Assembly: GCA_036346405.1 (NCBI GenBank)
Contig: CM070546.1
Span: 97,876,288 to 97,940,287 of the forward strand
From: Phyllostachys edulis
Lineage: Eukaryota > Streptophyta > Magnoliopsida > Poales > Poaceae
Length of the DNA stretch: 64,000 bases
Reading direction: 5' to 3'
The notes under the pieces are model-generated. The model did not search any database and had not been told where the DNA came from. It saw only the letters and a program-made list of their open reading frames with translations. A program made the translations under genes and the position numbers. Below are positions 10,771 through 22,085 of this stretch, piece by piece (position 1 is the stretch's first letter; each line of letters starts with the position of its first letter).

Positions 10771-12132
10771 TAAAAACAGTCTAACAAGTGTTTTCAATCG
10801 GTAGAAGTAACTTAAAAGGATATTGGCTTAAATTTGATTGCACTGGTGCCAATCCATGGGTCTTAAGAGATAAGGACCAGGAGCTATTTGATTCATGGAA
10901 AACGCTAGGAGACAAACGTACGGAGCAACGAAAACGTATCAGACGATTTCTAGCCACTCACTCCTCATCTACTACCCACGTGGCTCTCTTTTTTGACCGC
11001 CTCGATCTTTCTTTTCCTCTCACTTGCAGCAGTAGCAGCGTTGGCGTTGCTGCCCGGTTTTGTGGGAACACGAGTAGAGAACCAAGAGGGGGATAAAGAG
11101 AAACCGAAGAACACCTCACACGCATCGTTGGTGAGGCCGAGACCCACCCAGCCCTCTCTTCGATCTCTGCCCTTTCGCCTTCCAATCCAAGGTAGCTCTT
11201 GTTCTGTGTGACGTTTCTCTGTTTGGGTTTGGATTGGGGAGGCACAACTAGGAAGGAGAGATGTTGATGGATGGGTGAATTGACCGATGGGTTCTTCTTG
11301 GTTCATTGGTTTCTGCAGGGGAGGAAGAGGCTGGGGCCAAGATTTTCTGGTATGTTTTGATTCTAAGATTTTTGAGACGTTCTTCCTCTTTTCAACGAAA
11401 TGCTGAGAAAATGTTGCATTGCATCAAGTTCTTTTTTTGTGACCATTGAAAAAAATGTTGCGACCATTTTAAAAAAATGTTGCACACGTTCTCCAGATGT
11501 TTCTTTTTGTTTTGATATGATGTATCCTCCAGTTCTTTTTGTTGCGACCATTAGGAAAAAATGTTGTGGTCGTTGAAAAAAAATGTTGTGACCGTTGAAA
11601 AAAATGCTGCGATCGTTGAAAAAAATGTTGCACACTTTTTGTTGTTATTGCATCAGATTTTCCACTATCATCCATTTTTTTCAGATGCTGAATGCTGGGT
11701 CTGAGACGTTGCATCCTCTTTTTTCCCATCTAGTTTGAAACCCAGTTTTTTTGTTACGACCATTAAAAAATGTTGCAACTATTCTTCCATTGTGTTACAT
11801 TGGAGGGTACGATGAGAGTCTTCCATCCGTAGTCATAGATGGCTTGCCATGTTTTTGTAACACCATGGCTCACTCGTCACGGACACAATGCCTAACTCTA
11901 AAAAAAGATTCGGTTGTTATAAAATATGTGTCTTTGTGACACCTTGCCACATCTAGGTGCCACAAAGTGCGGTAGTCATTTAAATAGTCCCTTATTCACA
12001 CTAGGGTTCTTGTGTTGGGAGGAAGATAACTCTATCAAAATTACGAGGTTGTTCAATATCGAATGGTTTGTGACTGGCAAAGTATTTATGTTTCTTTAGA
12101 AAAAATAGCTGATAGATTTACACTAAGAAATG
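10771..12132. other. Gene-leader-like and repeat-containing intergenic sequence
   Basis: At 10900-11190 a pyrimidine-rich stretch ends at AATCCAAG|GTAGCTC. It looks like a plant 5' leader with a donor site, followed by intron-like sequence and a second leader-like segment near 11325. No ORF with a recognised product follows. It may be a captured promoter and first exon. Confidence 0.3.
11440..11640. repeat. Imperfect short repeats, core AAAAAATGTTG(C/T)GACC
   Basis: At least five degenerate copies of a roughly 20-25 bp unit with core AAAAATGTTG and spacer GACCGTTG occur in succession. A related single unit occurs near 11755. Confidence 0.7.
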
Positions 12133-13355
12133 GTATAATTGGCTACAAGACGTTGTAAAATGGTGGCATTTGTTGCAAGACACTATAAAATCATGCTTTG
12201 GGCAAAAAACACTTCAAAATGGTGGCTATTTGCCACAACACTGCATGGCCATTAAAATATTATTATCTCAGCTAACAGGAGAGAGTAGGTACACACAATG
12301 TCTAATTTGCCTTTGTCATAAGATTGTGTAGAAAAATAAATAAGAGCCAAGTGGAGCCCACCTGTCAGCATCCTTCCTCCATGCCCCCTCTTTCTCTGGT
12401 CATGTGCCTCTATCCAAATGGGTCCACGCACTACAACAACTGAACATCATAAAGAGCGTGCAAAATAGACCTTTCACATGCATTCTTTCTAGGGTGGAAA
12501 AAAAGCTTCGAAACTCGGAAGCTAGCACGACTCGTTAAGAACTCGGCTCAACTCGACTCGAACTCAGGACATAAATGAGTCCAGCCGAGCTGGCATTTCT
12601 GCTCGTTAAGTTAACAAGCCAAGTTCGAGCCATTTCGCGAGTAGCTAGTTTAATTTTTAGCCCAACATAACAAGCCTAGAAGGCAGAAGCCCACACCCAC
12701 ACAAGCGCCAGCCACTAACAGGCCTAGCGGGCCAGCCCTAGGCGCAATGCTACATAAGCACTAGTGCACAACCCTATCCACCCCTCCAGATCCGGGCTGG
12801 CCTCCAGAGCTCTAGCCTCCTGCGTCTGCTTCCCGAGCTCCGGCCTCTCGCATCTTCCTCTCTAGCTGCGGCCTCCTGAGCTTGGGCCTCTCTTGTGGAC
12901 TATTGAATCTTGAACTCTTGTGTTTGTGGTGAAATAGAGATGCATGTCGCTACCAAAATTCAAGCATATTTTACTATTTATGGTTATAGTTTGGATGCAA
13001 TTGAATCTGGATACAAAATTTGCGTTCCTTTTCATTTTGTACACTGTACATATTAACATAGTTGAATTGTTATTAACGAGCCTAACGAGCCGAGCTGAGC
13101 TGGCTATTTTGCTCGTTTGCTTAACGAGCCAAGCTCGGTTCCTTAACGAGCTCGACCGAGCTGAGTTGAGCCGAGCCGAGCCAGCTCTTTATCCTCCCCT
13201 AATTCTTTCTCCTCCTAGCATGGATAACATTATTATAGTAGGTGTTTTGTCCTATAACAAATAGCCACTATTTTATAGTGTCCTCAAGCAAAACCATGAT
13301 TTTGCAAGGTCTTATAGCTAAGCCCACAAATTTACGATGTCCTCTAGCAAACTTT
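12133..13355. mobile_element. TIR element whose long termini are built of repeated ~30-bp units
   Basis: The left terminus (about 12133-12240) contains three successive units of the type (G/A)CAAGACACTATAAAAT(C)ATG. The right terminus (about 13250-13355) contains the inverse units, such as ACTATTTTATAGTGTCC, CCATGATTTTGCAAGG and TTTACGATGTCC. The units are shared with the element at 8345-9014. Another inverted-repeat element is nested inside. There is no coding capacity and the ends are approximate. Confidence 0.6.
12506..13187. mobile_element. Nested inverted-repeat element with AGCTCGGCTCGTTAA-type termini
   Basis: Left termini carry ACTCGTTAAG, CTCGGCTCAACTC and CTCGTTAAG...AACAAGCC. The right terminus (13078-13187) carries the inverse: AACGAGCC, GCCGAGCTGAGC, TTAACGAGCCAAG. 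It lies wholly inside the 12133-13355 element. The internal ORF at 12944-13264 is not recognised. Confidence 0.6.
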
Positions 13356-14815
13356 GCTTTGAGAAATAGATTGAAGGACCATGTGGAGGTCACCCCAGAG
13401 GTTCCTCGATGGAGGTGATGAATAATTGAACAACTTGTGTGCATGTTTGTGTTGAAAAGGTTGCAAGAAACCTATTTTTAGCAAGTTTCAGTGTTGGCGA
13501 ACCGTCTGCCTTTAGTTAGCGGACCGTCTATGATTTATTGAGTGGTAGACCATCTGTGGTTTAGTTAAGCAGTGCTTGTCTACCATTATAGAAAAACAGG
13601 GCCGAGAGAAAAAGTTGTGAATCGCGTTGTGGCTTAATCCTAGGGTATTAGGGTCAGTGCATATAGGTTGCATCATGTTTGGACTAACTTGGGTCAAAGT
13701 TAATAAGAACTTGTGCCCGGACATTATTTTTTGGTCTAATTGTGCAGGTGGTTGGAGTCAACTATGATGAACGACGAGGAGGATCAGGACTTGGTTGGGA
13801 GACTCAAGGTTCTGAACGGTCATATGGATGTTGTGTGAGATGTTTGGGCACAAGCAAGGCGCAAAATAAGACAATAATAGTGTAAGGCCAAGTTGATAAT
13901 AGTGTAAGGCCAAGTTGATGCAAGGTGGTGCACCAAGTGACTTGAGTTTATTGCAAGTGAGGACGGTCTGATGGCATCCGAATGCATGAGAGATTTGATG
14001 GCAAGTCATTGGGGTCACAAGCAATGTGGCAAAGCATGGGAGATACTTTGAGGTGACGGAATGGCAAAAGGCTGGTAGAGGGGCATTTTGGTAAATTGCC
14101 TAATACTGGGAAAGTGGAAGTGTGCAAAACTGTGACAGTGGCCTTAGTGGCTTTGGTCAATTCATGGAGGACAAGTGAAGCGGGTTTTGTCTAATTAGAG
14201 CATCATGATGAAGAGGGCTTTGAGAAGCATGCTCAAGTTAGGTGTGAGTTAAATTCCCGTTAAGATGCGGGGGTCCAGGTTATCCACTAAGAACCAAAAT
14301 ACACAGTTAAGAAAATAGAGGAAGGTATGCCTCCTCTATATAAGGACATGTGAGGATTAGGTTTAGGTGGGTCTCATAGAGTCTTGTGCTCCTGAATAGG
14401 AAGAGTAGGTAATCAAGAATACTTGAGAAATTGTGAGAGATCCTTGTGCCCTTAGTGGCTTTCTCCTCCATAGGGCGTGGCCATAAACATTCCTCTTCAA
14501 TTGGCAATAGAAAACCAAAATTCATCCAATTTGTTCATGCTCTTGTTCTTGATGTTGTCTTCTTGATTTGGTCGTGTTTTTGCCTCTCCTTTCTCTATTC
14601 TTGATCCTATTTGGTGCTAGAGACGAGTAAGATATGGCTTAGACTCTAGGTGCTCAGATCCCATCCATCTAGGCACTTTTGATGCAAGTTTTTGAAGTTG
14701 TTTGGTTTTGGGTGAAAGGGTAAATTTTCGGGTTTCTCGCTTCAAGGGGTTTGTGACATAGTTCTTGTTGTTTATAATCTTGCTAGGACGTGTGAGAGTT
14801 GATCCAAGGTCATCT
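13356..14815 (+). other. Possible LTR fragment or solo LTR, class unknown
   Basis: No ORF of note. A TATA-like CTATATAAGG at about 14335-14344 is followed by roughly 470 bp of leader-like sequence. This layout resembles an LTR read on the + strand, perhaps starting near TGTTGGCG at 13492. Matching target duplications were not found. The segment abuts the truncated end of the gypsy element at about 14816. Confidence 0.35.
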
Positions 14816-15019
14816 TGACAATCCTTAACTCGTGTCGGAGGCCTTCCGTGGTGTCTTCATTTATAATACATTCCAAATGCACTAGTGAGTTGGTGTGCTC
14901 CCTGTTGTTTTATTACATTGACAAAATGCTGCGGTCGTACACTTGCTTTTGTACATGCCTTTGTCCTTCTGGAGCGAACAGTGGTAGTTGCCCAGGCGCA
15001 GCCGGTTTTTTACAAGAGT

Positions 15020-15900
15020 TTACGGATAGAATCTGTGGAGGCTTTTGGCGTTCCATGTCTGGTCTAGCTGATGTCCCTCCAGTGTTGTGAGGTAGTAGGA
15101 GTCTGCTCTTTGTGCTGTGAGTGAAGATGTAGGGTCCCTCCCACTTGGAATCCATCTTGCATACGGCCGTGGGGATTGCCACTCGCTTGAGGACTATGTC
15201 GCGTAGGGGCACAGCTTGACCTTCCTGTTGTAGGTCTGCGCGACACCTTCAGTATATTTCGCCATGGTTGCTATGGCCTGCACGCGATGCTCTTCGAGGA
15301 GGTTGAGGGAGATATTTCGGTCGGCATGGTCGTTGTCTTCTGTTGCTCGGAGGGACTTGGCCACGAGCTCTCCCGGTGTCATTGCTTCGCTACCGAAGAC
15401 GAGTTTGAACGGGGCGAGACTCGTGGCCCTTGTTTGTGATGTCTAGAGGGCCCATAGGGCATTCCGAAGTTCTTCGGGCCAGAGCCCCTTTGGGACACCC
15501 ACGTGGCACTTCGTCAACCCTGTGAGTAGGTCGCCATTGGCTTGCTCGACCACCCCGTTGGACTCGGGATGGCCGACTAATGCGAAGCATTTTGTCGTTC
15601 CAAAGCCTTGGCAAAATGCCGCAAAGGATGCCGAGTCGAATTAAGTGTCGTTATCAGTGACGAGGTCGCGTGGCACCCTGTATCTGCAAACGATGTTCCT
15701 TCATGTGAACCGTTGCGCTGCTGCAGCCGTGATTTTGGCCACAGGTTCGGCTTCTACCTATTTGGAAAAATATTCAATGGCAACAAACGCGAAGCGAATG
15801 TTGACCTTGGCCGGATGGAATGGGCCTATGATTTCGAGCTCCCATCGCGCGAAGGGCCAGACTAGAGGCAAGGGTTGTAGTGGGAGTGCTGGTGCCTTCA
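15020..15900 (-). pseudogene. Gypsy integrase, C-terminal end of the polyprotein (Tat-like element)
   Basis: Reading the - strand, the core has FAFVAIEYFSK followed by a TAG stop where family members have Trp. The first catalytic Asp appears as Glu. Further blocks are VPRDLVTDND followed by a TAA, then HPESNGVVEQANGDL with the catalytic Glu. Downstream are the C-terminal blocks APFKLVFGSEAMTPGEL, LLEEHRVQAIATMAKY and KMDSKWEGPY. A frameshift follows before the terminal SYYLTTLEGHQLDQTW... and the TAA at 15020-15022. Integrase would insert the cDNA into the genome; this one is dead. Confidence 0.85.
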
Positions 15901-15966
15901 CATTCTAGGCGCATCCCCTTGTGCTTCGGGCGCAACCCCTTGTGCTTTGGGCATAGCCAATGGGGT

Positions 15967-16890
15967 TCATAGAATCTCGTAGAATGTCTTTGGCGGAGGA
16001 CGCTCGCCGGAGCTTGCCATCATTGCGAGCTTGTTTGTTGGCTCGTTGTTGCTCCTTGGGATGGTTTGGATGGTGATGCCGAGAAAGTGCCCCGCTGCCG
16101 TCCACACCGCCGCTAGGTATCTGGCCATTTCCAGGTCCCTAGCGGCGAAGGATTTATTGAAGTGCCCCGCCATCAGACGGGAGTCTCTTTTGACCACTAC
16201 ACGCTTTGCCCCCACCGCTTTTGCCTTGCGGAGGCCTAGGAGTAGGGCATCGTATTCTGAGGTGTTGTTCGTTGTGGGGAAGTCAAGGCTGGCGGCGTGT
16301 GACATGCTTCGCCCATCCGGGGTGACTAGGATGGCCACTGCGCCGATGGCCATGGCGCACCAAGACCCATTTGTGTGGATTGTCCATGGGGCCTCGATGG
16401 TGCTCAGTGGTTGCTCTTCGCCGTGGGGTGTCCATTCGGCGACAAAGTCGGCGAGGAATTGCGATTTGATGGACGTGCGCACCGCAAAGGTGATGTCGAA
16501 GGGTGCTAGCTCTGCCGCCCACTTGCCAATTCGGCCTAAGATGTCCTTGTTCCACAGCATCAGTGCTAGCGGATAGGACATCGGGACCATGATGGCGTGT
16601 ACCAAGAAGTAGTGGCGGAGCTTGCGCGAAGCCATGAGAAGGGCGAATGCCAGTTTTTCCAACTCTGTGTACCTGATTTTGGCCCCTTGCAGTGCTTCGG
16701 ACACGTAGTATACATGATGTTGGCTGCCATTTTCCTGGACAAGGACTGCACTCACTGCCGATGAGGAGATGGCGAGGTATAGTAAAAGCCCCGCACTGGG
16801 CTTCGGGCTGGTTAAACTTGGTAGCCAGGCAAGGTACTCTTTGAGTTCTTGGAAGGCCCTCTGGTAGTTTTCCGTCCACCTAGATGGCTC
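15967..16890 (-). pseudogene. Gypsy RNase H plus second (archaeal-type) RNase H domain
   Basis: A 262-codon uninterrupted segment (15967-16755) encodes the RT-proximal RNase H (SAVLVQENGSQHHVYYVSEAL... KWAAELAPFDI) followed by a second RNase H fold. In the second, the first acidic residue position reads HTNGSW, with Asn (AAT at 16369-16371) where family members have Asp. The Glu (NNTSEYDALLLGL) and a later Asp (KRDSRLM) are present. The domain would degrade the RNA strand during cDNA synthesis. Confidence 0.85.
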
Positions 16891-17173
16891 TGCTCCCCAG
16901 AGTGTCTTGAAGAATGGTAGGGCCCGCTCCGTTGAGCGGGAGAGGTATCTGCTAAGGGCTGCTACACACCCTGTTAGCCTTTGTACCTCGCGGGCATTGC
17001 GGGGGGGGGGAGAGGGGGTGCTCCATTTCTTGGATTGCCCTTATTTTTTCAGGGTTGGCTTCGATGCCCCTTTCAAAGTCGAGGAACCTCAAGAGCTTGC
17101 CTGCTTTTACCCCGAAGGCGCACTTTTTGGCGTTGAGGTTGATTCCCTCCGACCAGAGGCTGGTGAAAGTTTC

Positions 17174-17650
17174 CTATAGGTCTTCTGTGTGGGAGCCTGC
17201 GAGCCTACTTTTGATCACTATGTCGACAACGTATGCTTCAATGTTGCGCCCGAACTGCCCCGCCAATACCTTCGTGATGAGTCGGGTGAATGTTGCACCT
17301 GCGTTCTTTAGTTTGAAGGGCATGTGAGTGAAGCAGTAGGTGCCGATGGGGGTGATGATGACGGTTTTTGCCTCGTCCTCTTTGGCCATAAAAATCTGGT
17401 GATACCCGGAGTAGGCGTCCAGGAAGCTCATCAGCTCGCAACCTGAGGTGGCGTTCACTAGATGGTCTATGCAAGGTTGAGGGAAATCGTCCTTCGGAGT
17501 TGCCTTGTTAAGGCCGGTGAAGCCGACGCACATGCGCCACTTGCTCGTGTTTTTCTGTACCAGCACGGGGTTGGCTAGCCACTCGGAGTGCTTGATCTCG
17601 CGAATGACCCCCGCTTTGAGTAGCTTGATTATTTATTTCTTGGGTGCCTC
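17174..17650 (-). pseudogene. Gypsy reverse transcriptase (Tat-like element)
   Basis: RT blocks are visible in order: REIKHSEWLANPVLVQK, WRMCVGFTGLNKATPKD, DFPQPCIDHLV, SFLDAYSGYHQI, AFTHMPF-like (here CFTHMPFKLKNAGATF), then EAYVVDIVIKS. The catalytic box Tyr-x-Asp-Asp is changed to Tyr-Val-Val-Asp (17222-17233), removing the first metal-binding Asp. The first catalytic Asp (FLDAYSG) is kept. Inactive by inference. Confidence 0.87.
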
Positions 17651-18017
17651 CAACCTTTCTGCCGTCATGTGGCACAATTTTTGTTTCTTGGGGGCTGCGT
17701 CGCTTCGGATGGCGAGGCAGTGCTCAATGGTCTCCCGTGCTACTCTGGGAATGTCCTCTGCCCCCATGCGAAGACATCTGCATTGTTGCGGAGTACTTGG
17801 AGGATGGCATTATGCGCTTCTGTTCGGAGCTCTACCCTGAGGGCCACCGTCTACTCTGGGGAGGCCTCGCTTAGCGGGACTCTTCGGAGCTGTCCCCCGG
17901 GTTTAGCCTTTGGCGCCCATTTTGCTAAGGCGCCTCCCTTGCTTTCGCATTTGTTTGGATTGTGTGGATGTGGCGGGCTGGGGAGATTGCCTCCAGCTCC
18001 GTTTGCCTCGCCAATTC

Positions 18018-18480
18018 CTAGTCTCCTCGTACCGTGATGATAGCCTTCGGAGTGGGGATATTCAAGAATAAGTAGTTGTGGTGCACTATCACAATGAATG
18101 TGTTCAGCGTGGTCCGATCGAGGATTGCGTTGTACTGGTAGGGCATCTGGACGACATCGAACTTGATGGTTTTGGTCCAGGATGCGAAGACATCGCTGAA
18201 TGTGATAGGCAGGTCAATTTGGCCTAGGGCCATCACGGCCTTCCCTCTGAAGCCTACCAGAGGTATGCTTTGGGGGGATAGTCGATCCCTAGGGATCATC
18301 ATTTTTTTTGAAAGTGTCGGCGAACAGCAGACCCGCGACACTTCCTCAGTCTACGAGGACACGTCTGACCTCGAAATCCATGATGTTGGCGGAGATAACG
18401 AGGGGGGTCTTGATGCAGGAAGTAAAGGCCCCTAGCGTCCTCGGGGTCGAATGTGATTGGTACGTTAGCGTAGAGAGGGG
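18018..18480 (-). pseudogene. Gypsy aspartic protease region (Tat-like element)
   Basis: The reading runs FTSCIKTPLVISANIMDFEVRRVLVD, then a TGA (18346-18348) at the residue that follows the catalytic Asp, then GSVAGLLFADTF. Downstream blocks are SIPLVGFRGKAVMALGQIDLPITF and MPYQYNAILDRTTLN, typical of the protease-RT linker. The stop lies inside the active-site triad, so no functional protease could be made. Confidence 0.8.
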
Positions 18481-18967
18481 GGGTTGGAGATGGGGTATGC
18501 CATGACGTGGTGGATCTGTTGTACGTACGCGCGCCGCTGCCTTTTTGACGTTATGCCGAGCAAGGACCCTCTTGTGATCATATTTTATGATCCTTTGGTG
18601 ATGCTCTCCATGGCCATGGTGGTGGGGCAGGCAACTGGTTGCCTGCTCCCCTCTTTTCCTCATGCTGGGCTGGCTGCTGGCCCCGATTCATGTAGTCGCG
18701 CATGGCTACGATGGTGCGACAGTCCGTGGTTATGTGTGACCCTTCGCCATGGAGGTCACAAAAGAGCGGAGCGGCCCCAGTACCGCCCTAGGCGTCTGGC
18801 TACCTACCATCGTTACATCCACAGCAGCGGCCTCGGCCGCGGCCTCCTCACCTTCCCCGTTGGGGGTTTGACCGGCGTCTACGTGGTAGACGTTTCGACC
18901 CTTCTAGCAATAAGGCCACGGCCTCCTCGGCCTCCTCGCCTTCCCCCGTCAGGGGTTTGACCACCGT

Positions 18968-20077
18968 CTACGTGATAGACATTTTAACCTTTTGGCGATA
19001 ATTGTTGGTCTGCGGCTTGGAGGTTACTTCTGTCGTGGTGGTCGTGGGTCCTTTCTCAGGCGGTCCACCCGGAGCTGTTGCGGGGGTAGCGGGGGCCTTG
19101 TTCTCTACTCGCAGGTTGCTATCTTCCTCTGCTCTGGAGTATTCTTCCATTTTATCGAAAAGCTCTGCTACTAAGCGGATGGGCTTGCGAGCAAGCCTTT
19201 CCGATAGGGGACCCTTCTGGAGCCTGCATGTTGCCGTTTTTATGACGGTGGTTTCGTTGATCCCTTTGACTTGATACTTGACCTCCGTGAATTGTTTGAA
19301 AAAACTATGGAGGGACTCGTTCGGGGCTTGCTTTACTGTGAATAGGTGCTTGGAGTCCTTTGGCTTGATATAATTTCCTTGGAAGTTGTTGCGCACAAGG
19401 TCACATAGCTGCTCCCATGCGTATATGGACCAGGTAGGGATGGTGAAGAACCATGTTAGGGCCACCCCCTTTGGGGTGAGAGGGATGCTTTTTTGCTTTG
19501 GTGGGGTCGTCGCCCCCGGCTGCGTCGACGATGATTTTGTATACCCTTAGGAACTCCGAGGGGTCAGTGACGTCTGGCATTTTGAAGCCTTGCGGCCAAC
19601 AGGATGTTTCCAGCTCCATGCTTAATGGGGAGTTGGGGTCCCCCGGGAGTAGCGGAGTTGGGGCGGGGGGTGTGGGTGCCGGGGGTGGAGCCTCCCCCGC
19701 TCTGGGGGCTTGTCCATGTGTGAGGGATGCGAGCCGAAGCGGGGCTATGAGGGCTGCTTCTGCCGGCTGTCAGAGACTCAGCATCTCCTAGCGGAGGTCC
19801 TTCAGCTCTTGTCAGAGTGCTTCATATGCCTCGCGGGTTACCTTTATTGCCTCTGGTGGGGGTGATTTCTGGGGAGGGATGCCTTGGTTGGTCGGGTGTC
19901 GCTTCCGATGATGTCTCCCTGCATGGAGTTATTCGCTTCCTCCTCCGCGGCTCCAGTGGTGGTCGCTGCTGCCGTGGAGGTTCTATTTCACTTGGCCCTC
20001 ATAGTGCTTAGCGCTGTAGCTGCTGCAGTCGCTTCGGCTGCCGAGACCTTAGGTGTGACCTTCTTTCGAGGGGCCAT
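18968..20077 (-). pseudogene. Gypsy gag (Tat-like element)
   Basis: A probable ATG at 20077 opens MAPRKKVTPKVSAAEA and reaches a stop after about 29 codons. Later blocks match plant gypsy gag: FKMPDVTDPSEFLRVYKIIVDAAGGDD, WEQLCDLVRNNFQGNY, APNESLHSFFKQFTEV. A frameshift separates the two ORFs at 19401-19619 and 18968-19465. The start lies 60 bp inside the primer-binding site, as expected. Gag would form the virus-like particle. Confidence 0.82.
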
Positions 20078-20137
20078 GCTGTCGTCTTGGAGCTATGCTT
20101 CGCGACTTTCCCGCCGGTCCCCACGGACGGTGCCAAC

Positions 20138-20155
20138 TGTCGTAGCAAGAAAGAC
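20138..20155 (-). other. Primer-binding site of the Tat-like gypsy element (tRNA-Asp type)
   Basis: On the - strand it reads TGGCACCGTCCGTGGGGA, resembling the tRNA-Asp complementary sites (TGGCGCC...) of plant Tat and related elements. It lies two bases inside the LTR end, the correct place to prime minus-strand synthesis. Confidence 0.7.
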
Positions 20156-20157
20156 TG

Positions 20158-20797
20158 GACAATAGAAAGAGGGGGGGGGACCCCCGATGTCCAATGAGGG
20201 AGACCAAAGGGTCCTCGAACAAGGGGACCGAATGTAAGGAAACAGATGTATTAATTGCCCAAAATTCGGGTCTAAGTTATTACATGAGGGGAGGTGGCTA
20301 TTTATAGCCTTCCGACATGGTACATGAGATTACGGATCTACCCCTAAAAAGGTGTTGTGCTTGTAGGGATTGTAGGGGTATTTCCTACCCCTAGGCGTAG
20401 CCTTCGGCGCATGGTGGACTCCCCTGGTCTTGGTCCACCTGGCTGGTATGCCCAGTCCACCGGCGCTGTCCTCCCTTTGCTATGCGTCAAGTACGCCCAA
20501 GGTGCAGGGCCCCGGGTACCCTTCGGTGAGCAGCCCTCGGGGTGGGGCACCCTTCGGCGCCCCCGAGGCGGTCTCGTATGGCTTGCGCCTTCCGGGCCTA
20601 TGGTCCTCCGACGGTGTCCGGATTCCTTCGGCCTGCCCCCTGCAGTGGCCTAGGCGGGCATCCGGGGGGCCTTCGCTTGGGCTCCGAGGTGCCTCCAGAG
20701 GGGTACCGGGTACCTTCGGGGTCCCCAGCTCGCGGCCTTCGCGGGCCTTATTGGTCTTATTTGAGTCACTTGTGGCGGTGGGGCCGCCCTTACAACA
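20158..20797 (-). repeat. 5' LTR of the Tat-like gypsy element (only surviving LTR)
   Basis: 640 bp with TG...CA ends (the + strand starts TGTCGTAGC and ends CTTACAACA). A - strand TATA box (CTATAAATAG) lies at about 20298-20307. The promoter-proximal part is AT-rich; the 5' half is GC-rich with recurrent CCTTCGG motifs. Confidence 0.8.
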
Positions 20798-20802
20798 ATA
20801 AT

Positions 20803-21795
20803 ATAATTTTATAAATTTAAATATAAAATTATTAAAATTAATGGTCCAAGTTACGACGCGGAAGCCAAAAAAGACTACCTCGTTTAAAATAGAACAGAGC
20901 TAATATCTAAGATCAGATTTGCACTAAGTTGGAAAGAAGCTTCTTTTTCTTGCTGCATTTCTGCTCTATTCCTTACGTTCTCTCAATATTCCACCACTTG
21001 CGCGCATGGTATAGAATAACTTTCTTGTTACTAAAAGTTTGTCTCCTTTTTACGACTTTTTGTTATCTCCTAATGTTCAAGACCCCCGACCCCCCACCAA
21101 GTAATAATTGGATTACTAAAAACCCAAAGAGAACGAATTGGATGGCCAGATAAAAGTCCAATCCAAAGAAGAAGAAAATACTCCCATGTCCAATTCAGCC
21201 GCATAGGTCGTCCTTTCGCCCAGCTACGCCGGACATGGGATGTGGAGGTCGTGTCCTCTGTAACCGACGTTCCCTTCGCGCAAACTGACGGGCGAAAAAT
21301 ATGAATGAACGTGCATTGGAGCTAGCTAAGCCGGCGAGCTCTGAGTGTGATGGCACGCCCACGCAACATAGGAGAGGGCACAACGCGCCGCGACCACAGC
21401 CCGTTGCGGCAGCCACATGGAGATCCCAGTGGGTTAAAAAAGAAAAGAAAAGGGTAAGACCTTGTTCGGGAACAACGGAAGGTTATCCAAGGGAAATTTG
21501 ACCCACTTGGATTGGGCTGATCCTGCTCCCACCACCCAATTCCCAATCCCGTTCCCCACCACCTCTAAGGTTGAGCGTGTAGGCCATCGTTTGAGACAGA
21601 GGGTTGAGAGGTAAACCAAAGTATTATTGTAAGTTGATTTGTTTTCGTTCAAATAAAAAATATAAGTTGGTTTGCAGCGGTGGTAGTCTATTTGGCTGGA
21701 GATATCCCCGGTGGATCCAGCAGAATCATCGATTTTCACTCAAGCTGTTAATCTACAAAAATTACTCCTTGCAGTTTAACTTGCAGCACGGTACC
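20803..21795. other. Intergenic; no supported gene
   Basis: AT-rich to about 21170, then a GC-rich stretch to 21560. Short ORFs on both strands are unrecognised. Confidence 0.4.
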
Positions 21796-21798
21796 TAA

Positions 21799-22082
21799 GG
21801 GCATGTACAATGATATAGACAGCTACTATCTATATCAACTCTCCATGTCATCTATAGACAGCACTAAAGACAACTCATACAATGGCGCAGACAGCTGCTG
21901 TCTTTTTAGTTGTCTTTATAAAACACACAATCTTTTAATGATTTTCTTGTTTCTTATGCTATAGTCGGCTACAGAATTGTAGACGGCATCTTTCTCTCTC
22001 TTCATTCTTTTTCATACATGTCAGCAAAAATTCTACATGACAATGACTATAAACAACTAATATAAACCTATTGTACATACTC
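21799..22082. mobile_element. Tourist-like MITE
   Basis: Terminal inverted repeat GGGCATGTACAATG on the left against GAGTATGTACAATA on the right (reverse complement). A TAA trinucleotide lies directly outside both ends (21796-21798 and 22083-22085), fitting the 3-bp duplication of PIF/Harbinger-derived Tourist elements. 284 bp with internal palindromic GACAGCTGCTGTC. Confidence 0.8.
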
Positions 22083-22085
22083 TAA

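Larger units (their letters stand above)
14816..20797 (-). mobile_element. Truncated Ty3/gypsy retrotransposon, Tat-like (dual RNase H), 3' LTR missing
   Basis: On the - strand the order is LTR (20158-20797), primer-binding site (20138-20155), gag, protease, reverse transcriptase, RNase H, a second RNase H-like domain, integrase. The extra RNase H between the RT-proximal RNase H and integrase is characteristic of the Tat lineage. No sequence like the LTR was found near 14816, so the 3' LTR is lost. The flank of the LTR is ATAAT (20798-20802), with no partner found. Multiple stops and active-site changes make it non-functional. Confidence 0.85.

Noticed and set aside
13492..14815. A complete solo LTR
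   Set aside because: No matching target duplication or confident end was found, so it is reported only as a possible LTR fragment.
16031..16576. 181-codon + strand ORF
   Set aside because: Antisense shadow of the gypsy RNase H region on the - strand.
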